A stretch of 64,000 nucleotides of DNA, from positions 1 through 64,000 of the forward strand of contig JAGAYH010000054.1 in NCBI GenBank assembly GCA_017940565.1, read 5' to 3'. A program made the position numbers and the translations under genes. The notes under the pieces were generated by a model. It was not told the origin of the DNA. It searched no databases and saw nothing but the letters and a program-made list of their open reading frames with translations. This document shows, piece by piece, positions 8,817 to 16,309 of the stretch (positions are counted from its first letter, which is position 1; each line of letters opens with the position of its first letter). This DNA comes from Bacteroidaceae bacterium (GTDB lineage Bacteria; Bacteroidota; Bacteroidia; Bacteroidales; Bacteroidaceae).

Positions 8817-10664
8817 CTATGCGTTTAAGAGGTTTTGGAATGCGGTTACCAGCTCGTTTACTACGAACGGCTGACCTTTGACTTGGTTGAACTGTTGGGG
8901 CACGAAGCCGTCCACCTTCATACGCAGGAAGGCAGCCAGTTGGCCCATGTTCTGTTCAGCTACGACTACTTTCGGATATTTCTTCAATATCTCGGCCGTG
9001 TTCTTGGGCAGGGGATTGATATACTTGAAGTGGGCGTGGGCTACCTTATGACCTTGTTGGCGCAGAGTCTGCATCGTCTCGCGCAGATGACCGAAGGTAC
9101 CGCCAAAGCCCACGATGAGAAGTTCGGCATCATCGACGTCGCCAGCCACGTGGAGGTCGGGCACAGGAATCATGTCCACCTTCTTTTGGCGCAGACGGGT
9201 CATCAGGTCGTGGTTCTCCGGATCAGTGGAGATGACACCGGTCCGGTTATCTTTTTCAAGACCTCCGAGAATGTGGGTGAAGCCTTCGCGGCCGGGCACG
9301 GCCCAGTAGCGTGAGCCTTCGGCATTACGCTGGTAAGGTGTCCATGTGCCACGCAATTCCTCAGGCACGTATGGAGGATTAATGGCCGGATACTCATTGA
9401 GGTCGGGTAGACGGAAAGCACCGCTGCCGTTGGCTACGAACGCATCGGTAAGCAGCACAACCGGAGTCATGTGTTCCAAAGCCATCTTCGAGGCCTCATA
9501 GGCAGCATCGAAACAATCCGTGGGCGACGTGGCGGCCAGCACGGGCATAGGGCTCTCGCCATTGCGGCCGAAAAGTACCTGAAGCAAATCAGTCTGCTCG
9601 CTCTTGGTGGGCAGGCCGGTGGCAGGACCGCCGCGTTGCACATCGAGCACCACGAGGGGCAACTCCATGATGACGGCCAGGTTCATGGCTTCGCTCTTGA
9701 GGCAGATGCCGGGACCGGAGGTGGAGGTCACAGCCAATGCGCCGGCAAAGGCGGCACCTACTGACGAGGCGCAGCCGGCGATTTCGTCTTCACACTGCAC
9801 CGTGGTTACGCCGAGCGACTTGTGCTTGGCCAGTTCGTGGAGCACGTCAGTGGCCGGAGTAATGGGATAGGAGCCGAGATAGAGTTTCAGACCGGCCTTT
9901 TCGGCGGCGGCGATGAAACCGTAGGCGGTGGCCTTGTTTCCCGTGATGTCCATGTAGCGTCCGCTCTGCTTGTTGTGAGCATCGATATAGTAGACGTTGG
10001 CTGCGCTGCTGTGGGTGTTGTGCCCAAAGTCATAACCGGCCTGGATGACGCGGATGTTAGCTTCGGCTATTTCGGGCTTCTTGGCAAATTTCTCGCGCAG
10101 GAAGTTAAAGGCTATCTCGATGTCGCGGCTGTAGAGCCAGCACACGAGTCCGAGGGCGAACATGTTGCGGCACTTGAGCATTGACTTCACATCCATGCCG
10201 GTGTCGGACAGACAGTCCTTTACCATTTGGGTCATGTGGCAGATGATGACGCGGTCGTGGTCAATGCCCATTTCACCGAGAGGGTCATTGGTTTTAAATT
10301 CGGCCTTTTCCAAGTCTTTGGCTTGGAATGCGTCGGCATCGATGATGATGGTGGCATTGGGTTTTGCCTGTTTGTACTGTGTCTTGAGGGCTGCGGCATT
10401 CATGGCCACGAGCACGTCACATTGGTCGCCGGGCGTATAGCTCTGGTCGGCGCTTACGTGTACCTTGAAGCCCGACACACCGGTCAGTGAGCCTTGCGGG
10501 GCGCGGATGTCGGCGGGATAGTTGGGGAAGGTACTGATGCTGTTGCCCAGGGTGGCGCTGACAGTTGAGAAGATGTTTCCTGCCAGCTGCATGCCGTCGC
10601 CTGAGTCACCGGAAAATAGCACGACGACGTCGTCGATGTGCTTTACCGTTACGTCTTCTTTCAT
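8817..10664 (-). CDS. korA: 2-oxoacid (2-oxoglutarate):ferredoxin oxidoreductase, fused gamma-alpha subunit
   Basis: A 615-residue fusion. The gamma domain (about 1-195) has the GDSGDGMQLAGN phosphate/CoA-site loop. The alpha domain (about 215-615) carries YPITPATDVLHEL, the QCEDEIAGCASSVGAAFAGA stretch and TSTSGPG, all typical of the pyrimidine-binding region of 2-oxoacid oxidoreductases. Fused gamma-alpha with a separate beta is the normal layout of Bacteroidetes KorAB. It precedes korB by three bases in a two-gene leftward operon. Being cytoplasmic and ferredoxin-dependent, it fits an anaerobe that makes 2-oxoglutarate reductively or oxidises it without a dehydrogenase complex. I saw no clear TAnnTTTG promoter in the 104-base gap upstream; read-through from rpsT is possible because the hairpin there is weak. 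Confidence 0.9.
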   Translation of the reverse strand: MKEDVTVKHIDDVVVLFSGDSGDGMQLAGNIFSTVSATLGNSISTFPNYPADIRAPQGSLTGVSGFKVHVSADQSYTPGDQCDVLVAMNAAALKTQYKQAKPNATIIIDADAFQAKDLEKAEFKTNDPLGEMGIDHDRVIICHMTQMVKDCLSDTGMDVKSMLKCRNMFALGLVCWLYSRDIEIAFNFLREKFAKKPEIAEANIRVIQAGYDFGHNTHSSAANVYYIDAHNKQSGRYMDITGNKATAYGFIAAAEKAGLKLYLGSYPITPATDVLHELAKHKSLGVTTVQCEDEIAGCASSVGAAFAGALAVTSTSGPGICLKSEAMNLAVIMELPLVVLDVQRGGPATGLPTKSEQTDLLQVLFGRNGESPMPVLAATSPTDCFDAAYEASKMALEHMTPVVLLTDAFVANGSGAFRLPDLNEYPAINPPYVPEELRGTWTPYQRNAEGSRYWAVPGREGFTHILGGLEKDNRTGVISTDPENHDLMTRLRQKKVDMIPVPDLHVAGDVDDAELLIVGFGGTFGHLRETMQTLRQQGHKVAHAHFKYINPLPKNTAEILKKYPKVVVAEQNMGQLAAFLRMKVDGFVPQQFNQVKGQPFVVNELVTAFQNLLNA

Positions 10665-10705
10665 AGCATTGCGTTGTGTAAGAGGGTTTCTTCGTTAATA
10701 CGATG

Positions 10706-10732
10706 AAGGCCGAACCTATACAGTCCGACCTT
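10706..10732 (-). terminator. Imperfect hairpin after rpsT
   Basis: On the minus strand AAGGTCGGAC pairs with GTTCGGCCTT through ten pairs, two of them G-T, across a seven-base loop. No strong T-run follows, so termination may be partial. Confidence 0.45.
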
Positions 10733-10768
10733 GTGCTTCTTGTTTCTTTGGATACAATCCGTCTTTAG

Positions 10769-11023
10769 TTACGCCAACTTGTTGATGTGTTGCATCAAGC
10801 CCGATGTCAAATTGGCAGCCTTGTTCTTGTGGATGATATTGGTCTTTGCCAATTTGTCCAACATCTTCTGCACTTTGGGCAGCAGTTCCATTGCGGCAGC
10901 CTTGTCTTCGGTGGCACGCAGTTTACGTACGGCGTTACGCATGGTTTTGGCATAATACCGGTTGTGGAGCGTGCGCGTCTTGGTCTGACGGATTCTTTTT
11001 AAACACGATTTGTGATGTGCCAT
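10769..11023 (-). CDS. rpsT: 30S ribosomal protein S20
   Basis: An 84-residue, highly basic helical protein beginning [20 protein letters not shown], with the S20 core [17 protein letters not shown] and the end [21 protein letters not shown]20 binds 16S rRNA early in assembly of the small subunit. Length and sequence are typical of Bacteroidetes S20. The gene sits 25 bases downstream of tRNA-Glu on the same strand with no terminator between, so both are probably made from the promoter at 11175-11205 and the tRNA is cut out of the shared transcript. Confidence 0.95.
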   Translation of the reverse strand: MAHHKSCLKRIRQTKTRTLHNRYYAKTMRNAVRKLRATEDKAAAMELLPKVQKMLDKLAKTNIIHKNKAANLTSGLMQHINKLA

Positions 11024-11048
11024 TTCTTTTCTTTAATTATTAAAATTG

Positions 11049-11120
11049 TAGCCCGTAGGAGAGTCGAACTCCTCTTTAGAGAATGAAAATCTCTCGTCCT
11101 AGCCGATAGACGAACGGGCC
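11049..11120 (-). tRNA. tRNA-Glu (anticodon UUC)
   Basis: The minus strand folds as a tRNA. The acceptor is GGCCCGT with ACGGGCT, the anticodon stem AGAGA/TCTCT closes a TTTTCAT loop with anticodon TTC at 11085-11087, and the T arm holds GTTCGACTC. The terminal CCA is not encoded (CAA follows the discriminator). No interruption is seen. Confidence 0.93.
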
Positions 11121-11133
11121 AGCCGCATGGGGT

Positions 11134-11168
11134 TCTTGGAGCCCCTCACAGAGCTTGGCTCTGTTTTT
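11134..11168 (-). other. Hairpin-rich leader of the tRNA-Glu/rpsT transcript
   Basis: CAGAGC and GCTCTG pair across TTG (11149-11163), next to an AGCCCC/GGGGTT-type pairing at 11128-11145. Both lie between the promoter and the tRNA, so they are in the 5' leader. The plus strand reads TTTTT after the hairpin but no rightward gene precedes it. Confidence 0.35.
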
Positions 11169-11174
11169 GCGGTG

Positions 11175-11205
11175 CAAAGTTAGCCCTTTAATTTGAATGA
11201 TGCAA
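11175..11205 (-). promoter_or_regulatory. Promoter of tRNA-Glu and rpsT
   Basis: On the minus strand TTG (11203-11205), a 20-base spacer and TAACTTTG (11175-11182) fit the Bacteroidetes consensus closely. It drives leftward transcription into the tRNA. Confidence 0.7.
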
Positions 11206-11310
11206 GTTTTTCGCGGACATTTTTTGATTATTTCCCGTATTTCTTCCTCTGGTTCCCATTTTCGACTTGAAAATTACCGGCTCTCAATTCTCAACTTCTT
11301 AACTTAATCG

Positions 11311-11318
11311 TATCTTTG
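11311..11318 (+). promoter_or_regulatory. Probable -7 box of the recO promoter
   Basis: TATCTTTG fits TAnnTTTG and ends 22 bases before the recO start codon. No convincing TTG is seen 19-21 bases upstream. Confidence 0.45.
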
Positions 11319-11340
11319 TACCTAATATAATATAGTAACG

Positions 11341-12069
11341 ATGCTGACCAAATCGCAGGCTGTGGTGCTGCGCACCATCAGGTACAATGACACCTCTGTC
11401 GTGGCCGTGCTCTTCACGGAAGCTGAGGGGACGGTGTCTTTCATGGTGCGTATTCCCATAACCCAGCGGGCCGGGGTGAAGAACAAGTTGTTTCAGCCTC
11501 TGACCTTGCTCGATATTGAGTGGGACCACCAGTCCAAGCGTTCCATGCAGCGGATACGCAACTGCCGTTGCCCTGTGCCTTACAGCTCTCTGCCCTATGA
11601 ACCGGCTAAGGCGACGGTGGCTTTGTTTCTCAGTGAATTTCTCTATTATGCCCTGCGTCAGGAACGCAACGGCGAGCCGCTGTTCGACTATATCAGCCGT
11701 TCTCTCCAGTGGTTTGACCTGCGGAGCGAGGCCTATGCCAATTTTCATCTGGTGTTTGTCATGCATCTGTCGCGTTTTCTGGGTCTGTGGCCCAATGTAG
11801 ATCGTGCGCCCGGCGGTAGCGATTGTTTCGACATGATGAACAGCTGTTTTACCGCCGTTGTTCCCGAACATGGCCATGTGCTCACCGGCGATGAGGCGGC
11901 AGCGCTGCCCCGGCTGCTGCGTATGAACTACGAAACGATGCATCTCTTCCGCTTCGGCCGGGGTGAGCGTCAGCGTGTGCTCGATGTGGCCAACCTCTAC
12001 TATCGCCTGCATGTGCCCGGTTTTCCCGTATTGAAGTCACTGGCCGTGCTCAAGGAGGTGTTCGACTGA
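11341..12069 (+). CDS. recO: DNA repair protein RecO
   Basis: A 242-residue RecO. It binds single-stranded DNA and SSB and helps RecR load RecA during recombination repair (RecFOR pathway). The N-terminal OB-fold reads MLTKSQAVVLRTIRYNDTS with the VLFTEAEGTVSFMVRI strand pair. The helical C-terminal part carries FHLVFVMHLSRFLGLWPN, the usual RecO signature region, without the four-cysteine zinc motif of some homologues. It starts at ATG 11341 just after a -7 box and is a single-gene unit: the gene after it points the other way and a terminator hairpin follows. Confidence 0.92.
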   Translation: MLTKSQAVVLRTIRYNDTSVVAVLFTEAEGTVSFMVRIPITQRAGVKNKLFQPLTLLDIEWDHQSKRSMQRIRNCRCPVPYSSLPYEPAKATVALFLSEFLYYALRQERNGEPLFDYISRSLQWFDLRSEAYANFHLVFVMHLSRFLGLWPNVDRAPGGSDCFDMMNSCFTAVVPEHGHVLTGDEAAALPRLLRMNYETMHLFRFGRGERQRVLDVANLYYRLHVPGFPVLKSLAVLKEVFD

Positions 12070-12158
12070 AATGGGCAATAATGTCAAAAATTTTTACCAT
12101 ATTCTCAACGGTTTTGTAACCGATTGATTTCCATCTGGACTTAAACATTGCAAAACAG

Positions 12159-12190
12159 AAACGGCGTTTCAAACTTTTGAGGCGCCGTTT
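12159..12190 (+). terminator. Hairpin terminator after recO
   Basis: AAACGGCG...CGCCGTTT with an inner TTTCAA/TTGAGG pairing gives a 14-pair stem (two G-T) and a four-base loop. A second copy of GAAACGCC at 12200-12207 could pair with GGCGTTTC instead. Confidence 0.6.
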
Positions 12191-12240
12191 CTAATTTCCG
12201 AAACGCCGCTTTTGTGGTCCGAAATCGGACCTTTCCCACC

Positions 12241-12325
12241 GGAATGTAAAATATTTTTGTATTTTCTGTGATTGCCTGCCGGTGACAGAAATACATCGGG
12301 GATGATGTCCCCGGATGTACATTCC
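12241..12325 (+). other. Structured intergenic segment with a promoter-like box
   Basis: GGAATGTA (12241-12248) is the inverse of TACATTCC (12318-12325), and inside it TACATCGGGGA (12292-12302) pairs with TCCCCGGATGTA (12308-12319) with one bulged G. TATTTTTG at 12252-12259 resembles a -7 box. A short RNA is possible but unproven. Together with the two terminators this accounts for the 351-base gap. Confidence 0.25.
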
Positions 12326-12347
12326 TGCCCGGTCGTCTGTTTTCATG

Positions 12348-12386
12348 AAAAAATATGGAGGCCCGCAGGCATTGCACCTGCGGGCC
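12348..12386 (-). terminator. Terminator of the discoidin-domain gene
   Basis: GGCCCGCAGG and CCTGCGGGCC form a perfect ten-pair stem with a seven-base loop. On the minus strand it is followed after a few bases by TTTTTT. Confidence 0.8.
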
Positions 12387-12420
12387 CCGCAATAGAGAAA
12401 AGGAGAAATTTCCTTGGAGT

Positions 12421-15400
12421 TTACTTCACGGCAACCTTCTTCTTACCTACGATGTAGATACCCTTGCTGAGGTTCTTCAGATCCTCACCAATGTACTTGC
12501 CGTCGAGGGTGTAAACCTTCTTGCTGCCGTCCTTGGCGTTGATGGTTACCTTGACGGACTTCACACCGTCGATAGTGCCGGCGAATTCGATGACGGCGTC
12601 GATGTCACCTTCTACAGGAGTTACCTGAGTCGGGTCGATGTAACCGTTCTGACGGCCGAGCGTAATCTTGGCACTTGTGGTCACCTTGCCCTTGCCACCG
12701 CTGATGTAGCCATAACCGGCCTTCTCAATAGGTAATGAGGGGAATGTACCTACCAGACCATTTACTGTCTTGGCCTGCGGAACACCGTTGACGATTTCAG
12801 CAAACGTTTCGGGCATAGCCGTCATGATCTTGCGGTATGTTACATTCTCAGAGTCATAAGCGTCGGGATTACCGGTCATGATGATGAACGGTTCACCGGC
12901 TTCGAAGCCGTCCTTTTCAACGAGGTTAACCTTCGTGATGGTCTCTGTATCGTTTTCACCGTCGGTCACTTCGCCGATGCTGTGGATAGCATAGGTCTTC
13001 ACACCTTCGTTGATAGCACTGATAGCGATTTCGCCACCGGGCAGTTCGTACGGCAGAGTCCATACGCGCATGTAGTTGTCAGTAGCTTCGAACGTTGCGG
13101 CATCTTCTGTTACAGGTTCGAAGATGAACAGGCTGCGGTTGTCTGCGAAGTAGGTGCTCGGCATGGCGAGGTCGCCCCATTCACTCTCAGTTTCCTTGGC
13201 ACCGCGGTCGTTGTAAAGACCGATGTTGCGGACGATAGCATTATCGGCATAGTGGGCTTCGATGTAGTAAGCACCGTATCCGCCGTAAACAATGCTCCAG
13301 TTCTGGAGAGAGTCTCTGCTGGCATTTGCATAGTAGTACTTGGAAGGATCTTCAGGTACGAACGGTACGGTACCTGTTGCGCGGTTACGCAGCGTGTAAG
13401 TGCCGTCACCGTTGTCTTCCAGGCGCCACATGAAGGCGGTGTTGCCTACCTCGGCGAATGCGCCTCCCTGGTCACCACCGTAGCGCATGCTGGTGCCGGC
13501 CGGGTAGTTGATGAAGATGTGAGCAGCACCGTCGGCCCAAACCGTAGCAGCGGACTTGAGGTAGTACCACTTGTTGGTCTCGAACTTGTTCATGTTGGCA
13601 TAGAACTTGCCGTCGATGGCGTTCTGCAGGTCTGTGATGGCGGCTTCGATGTTAACCTTTGCGGGTTTGTCGAGCTGAGCCTTGGCAACGGCAGCCTCAA
13701 TGGCGGTCTTGTATTCGTTCAGGGCTTCCTCGGAAACGATGGCACCTACGGCGTCTTCGTCAACAACTGCGGTTTCGGCCAGTGCGTTGGCTTTGGCCAG
13801 CAGGTTGGTGAAGGGCTTCGGGTCGCCTACGAGGTCGGTAACGGCCTTAATGGCGGCGCGCATCTCGTCGATGTCCTTCTGGGTGGTAGCCTTGTTGGCA
13901 ACAATCTGAGCCTTGGCTTCGGCCATGGCCAATACATTGTCGGCAGCTTCCTTCATGCCTTCAACATAGTAGTACTGTGAAGCGTCCTTGCTGATGTCGA
14001 AGGGATAGAGCTGGAACTGGCTGAGGTTGTAGTAAGGAATACCGTCGCTGTTGACACGGCCGGCAGCTTCGTCGGTGGTGTGGATAACAACCATACGGAA
14101 GTACTTGTATTCAGCACCGAGGTCGATACCGGAGGATACATATTCAACACCGGACTCGTTTTCAACGTCCATTACCAATTCGGTCACCTTCGTCCAAGCG
14201 TCATTGGATGAGTAGGCGTCGGTGCCTGCTGCATCGTCGTTGGTGGCGTAGATGATTACGTCGTTAGGCGTGTCGTGGTTGGAGTTGGTGTCGCGGGCAC
14301 GCATGAACATTACAACCTTCTGCTGCGGGGTGAGGAACTTCACCTGCAGGTTGTGGTAAACGCCCGGGTGGTAAGCGGAGGAGTATGCCGAGTGGAACCA
14401 AGTCTTCGGGCCGTCGAGGAGGGCGCTGAGACCCTGGGTGTCGCTCATTACGGGGCCGTTGTTGTCACCCTGGATGGCGTTACTCATCAGCTGGTCCTTG
14501 GTGAAGATAAGGGAGTCTTCCTTATTGTAACCATAGGTGAAGCACTTGTTGTAAACGAACTGTGCGGAGTCAACCAAGGTCTTCAGTTCGGCGTCGTACT
14601 TCGACTGGTTGTGTTTCTGGATAGCAGCTTCCAGCTGTTCCTCTGAGCAAGGCTCGAGATACCACCAGTCGTTGGGCTCGCTGTTGCCGCCCCATGCTAC
14701 GATGTCACCGCTGACACCGGCACCGCCGCCGTGGCTTTCGGGGTGGTAACCGCTGGCGTACTTGTTGCTGTGGATAAAGAATTTGCCTTCGTCAAGAGCT
14801 TCAATACACATTTCGCCGTCGGTGCTGCCTACCATGGGAATGTCTTTACTGCTGTCTTCCTGATAGCCTACATAGGATGTGGCTGCAAAGTCTTCAACAA
14901 CGGTCTGGATGGAGTAGTTTCCGCTTTCCAGAAGCGTGAATTTGAAGATTTCGGAGAGTTCAGTCTGGTCGTAGGTCTTCCAGCGCAGTTTGTCGGCGGT
15001 GGCATACCATGCCTTCTTCACACCCTGGGTGGTTTCGAAGTCGGGATTGCCGTTGACTACAAAGTAGAGGCCGCCGGGCAGACGGATGACACCGTCCTTG
15101 CAAGCCTGGAGGGCGTTGAGCATGTTGGTGGCGAGCTCGTCGTATTCAGCATCGCTGAGGCCGTCGGGTGCTTCGAGGGCAGCCAGATAGGCGTCTTGCC
15201 AAGCGTTGACGAGTTCAGCGGGAACCTGACCGATTTCGGTACCGGCGATGAACACCGGGTCAACCGTAGTGATGCTGTCTACGAGGATGGTAAGCAGCGT
15301 GTACTTGTCGCTCTGGTACTTAATCGGATAGAAGTTGAGCTGTGACAGCGTGAAGAAGTGCTGTCCATAGGTACTTTCGGTACGTCCGCTGGTGGTGTTG

Positions 15401-15933
15401 TTGACAACCATGCGGATGTGCTGGTAACCCTTCAGGTCAACGATGCCCGTGTAGAAGCATACGGTGGAGTTGGCCATGTTGGGGAACAAGTCCTTGTAGG
15501 CCTGTACCTCTACCCATGAACTTTCGTCTTCGGGTGTGTTGGTGCCCAGCAGAACGAAGTCGTTCGGGCAGTCGTTGTAGGTCGTTGAGTTGTTCTGACG
15601 ACCGGAGAAGTGGAATACCACTTCGTTGTTGTTTGATTTCAGGTCAAATTGCAACCAGTGCTTGGCGTTGGGATACAAACCGCCTTCACTTTCACCGTAG
15701 GGTGAATGAAACCATGTACTTGTGTCAAAGTCGATGAGGGCTGAGACACCACTTCCGTCGCCAACGTAGATGGCGTTGTACGTGATCTGATCTTCTGACT
15801 GGATGAAAGCATCCTCTTCTTCAAGAGTCAGAACCGGATCCAACACGTTGACGGTCTTCTTTACGTTGATACCGGCGTTGGCCGAAAGGATGAGGCCGAC
15901 GCACATCAACAGAAAAAGTAGAGATTTCTTCAT
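12421..15933 (-). CDS. Large secreted protein with two discoidin-like domains and type IX sorting domain
   Basis: An 1,170-residue protein with signal peptide MKKSLLFLLMCVGLILSANA. Two F5/8-type-C-like (discoidin) regions lie at about 48-207 and 470-650. Both have the WFHS ... L-x-F-D/K ... V-x-F-x-x-R pattern, a (P/D)NDxxxxATND/LGTN strand, and end in LSQ(L/F)xxYP. Each is followed by other material: a (G/N)LYFVVNGNPDFETTQ beta module after the first, and alanine-rich helical segments (about 655-800) after the second. The C-terminal half is beta-rich and ends in KVYTLDGKY ... KGIYIVGKKKVAVK, a type IX sorting domain. Discoidin domains usually bind glycans, so a surface carbohydrate- or host-binding role is likely; no catalytic motif was recognised. 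It has its own promoter and terminator. Confidence 0.82.
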   Translation of the reverse strand: MKKSLLFLLMCVGLILSANAGINVKKTVNVLDPVLTLEEEDAFIQSEDQITYNAIYVGDGSGVSALIDFDTSTWFHSPYGESEGGLYPNAKHWLQFDLKSNNNEVVFHFSGRQNNSTTYNDCPNDFVLLGTNTPEDESSWVEVQAYKDLFPNMANSTVCFYTGIVDLKGYQHIRMVVNNTTSGRTESTYGQHFFTLSQLNFYPIKYQSDKYTLLTILVDSITTVDPVFIAGTEIGQVPAELVNAWQDAYLAALEAPDGLSDAEYDELATNMLNALQACKDGVIRLPGGLYFVVNGNPDFETTQGVKKAWYATADKLRWKTYDQTELSEIFKFTLLESGNYSIQTVVEDFAATSYVGYQEDSSKDIPMVGSTDGEMCIEALDEGKFFIHSNKYASGYHPESHGGGAGVSGDIVAWGGNSEPNDWWYLEPCSEEQLEAAIQKHNQSKYDAELKTLVDSAQFVYNKCFTYGYNKEDSLIFTKDQLMSNAIQGDNNGPVMSDTQGLSALLDGPKTWFHSAYSSAYHPGVYHNLQVKFLTPQQKVVMFMRARDTNSNHDTPNDVIIYATNDDAAGTDAYSSNDAWTKVTELVMDVENESGVEYVSSGIDLGAEYKYFRMVVIHTTDEAAGRVNSDGIPYYNLSQFQLYPFDISKDASQYYYVEGMKEAADNVLAMAEAKAQIVANKATTQKDIDEMRAAIKAVTDLVGDPKPFTNLLAKANALAETAVVDEDAVGAIVSEEALNEYKTAIEAAVAKAQLDKPAKVNIEAAITDLQNAIDGKFYANMNKFETNKWYYLKSAATVWADGAAHIFINYPAGTSMRYGGDQGGAFAEVGNTAFMWRLEDNGDGTYTLRNRATGTVPFVPEDPSKYYYANASRDSLQNWSIVYGGYGAYYIEAHYADNAIVRNIGLYNDRGAKETESEWGDLAMPSTYFADNRSLFIFEPVTEDAATFEATDNYMRVWTLPYELPGGEIAISAINEGVKTYAIHSIGEVTDGENDTETITKVNLVEKDGFEAGEPFIIMTGNPDAYDSENVTYRKIMTAMPETFAEIVNGVPQAKTVNGLVGTFPSLPIEKAGYGYISGGKGKVTTSAKITLGRQNGYIDPTQVTPVEGDIDAVIEFAGTIDGVKSVKVTINAKDGSKKVYTLDGKYIGEDLKNLSKGIYIVGKKKVAVK

Positions 15934-15964
15934 GTCTGATAAATTTTTAAAATGTTACACGGGG

Positions 15965-15994
15965 CAAAGATAATTATTTTTTTCGTCAGAACAA
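15965..15994 (-). promoter_or_regulatory. Promoter of the discoidin-domain gene
   Basis: On the minus strand TTG (15992-15994), a 19-base spacer and TATCTTTG (15965-15972). The start codon at 15933 lies 31 bases downstream. Confidence 0.65.
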
Positions 15995-16154
15995 CTTTCT
16001 TGTTGATTTTTTTATAAGAAAAATCGACGAAAAAGCTCTTTTTGCGTACGAACTAATATATATAAGGTATAAATTGATTTTTTTTAGGGCGTTTTTGGGG
16101 CGTTTTTGTCATGTCGGGGTCTTCAAGGTGAAGCCGTTCTGTTTTTTGATGATT

Positions 16155-16217
16155 GAAAACGGATTTGGGCGTGCCGAAAGCGGAGTTGTTTTTTCTTAAA
16201 TCCGTTTTCGTTTTCTG
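16155..16217. repeat. 21-bp intergenic array C (three units)
   Basis: Units start at 16155 (GAAAACGGATTTG), 16176 (GAAAGCGGAGTTG) and 16197 (TAAATCCGTTTTCGTT). The third is in the opposite orientation yet keeps the 21-base phase. It lies between the terminator at 16252 and the promoter at 15965, both serving leftward genes. The rest of this 376-base gap holds only a GGGCGTTTTT direct repeat near 16088-16108. Confidence 0.8.
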
Positions 16218-16251
16218 GAAGGGCGTCCGCTTTCCCCCAAGTCAGAACAAA

Positions 16252-16283
16252 CGGGGGAGACGTCGTGCACGACGTCTCCCCCG
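16252..16283 (-). terminator. Terminator of protease paralogue 1
   Basis: A perfect 16-base inverted repeat: CGGGGGAGACGTCGTG and its complement meet at the centre. It begins 27 bases beyond the stop codon on the minus strand. Confidence 0.75.
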
Positions 16284-16309
16284 GGGGTAGGTCAGGCAGG
16301 TGCCTGCAT

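Noticed and set aside
16088..16108. GGGCGTTTTT direct repeat as a regulatory site
   Set aside because: Only two copies, partly T-runs, with no match elsewhere; too weak to claim.
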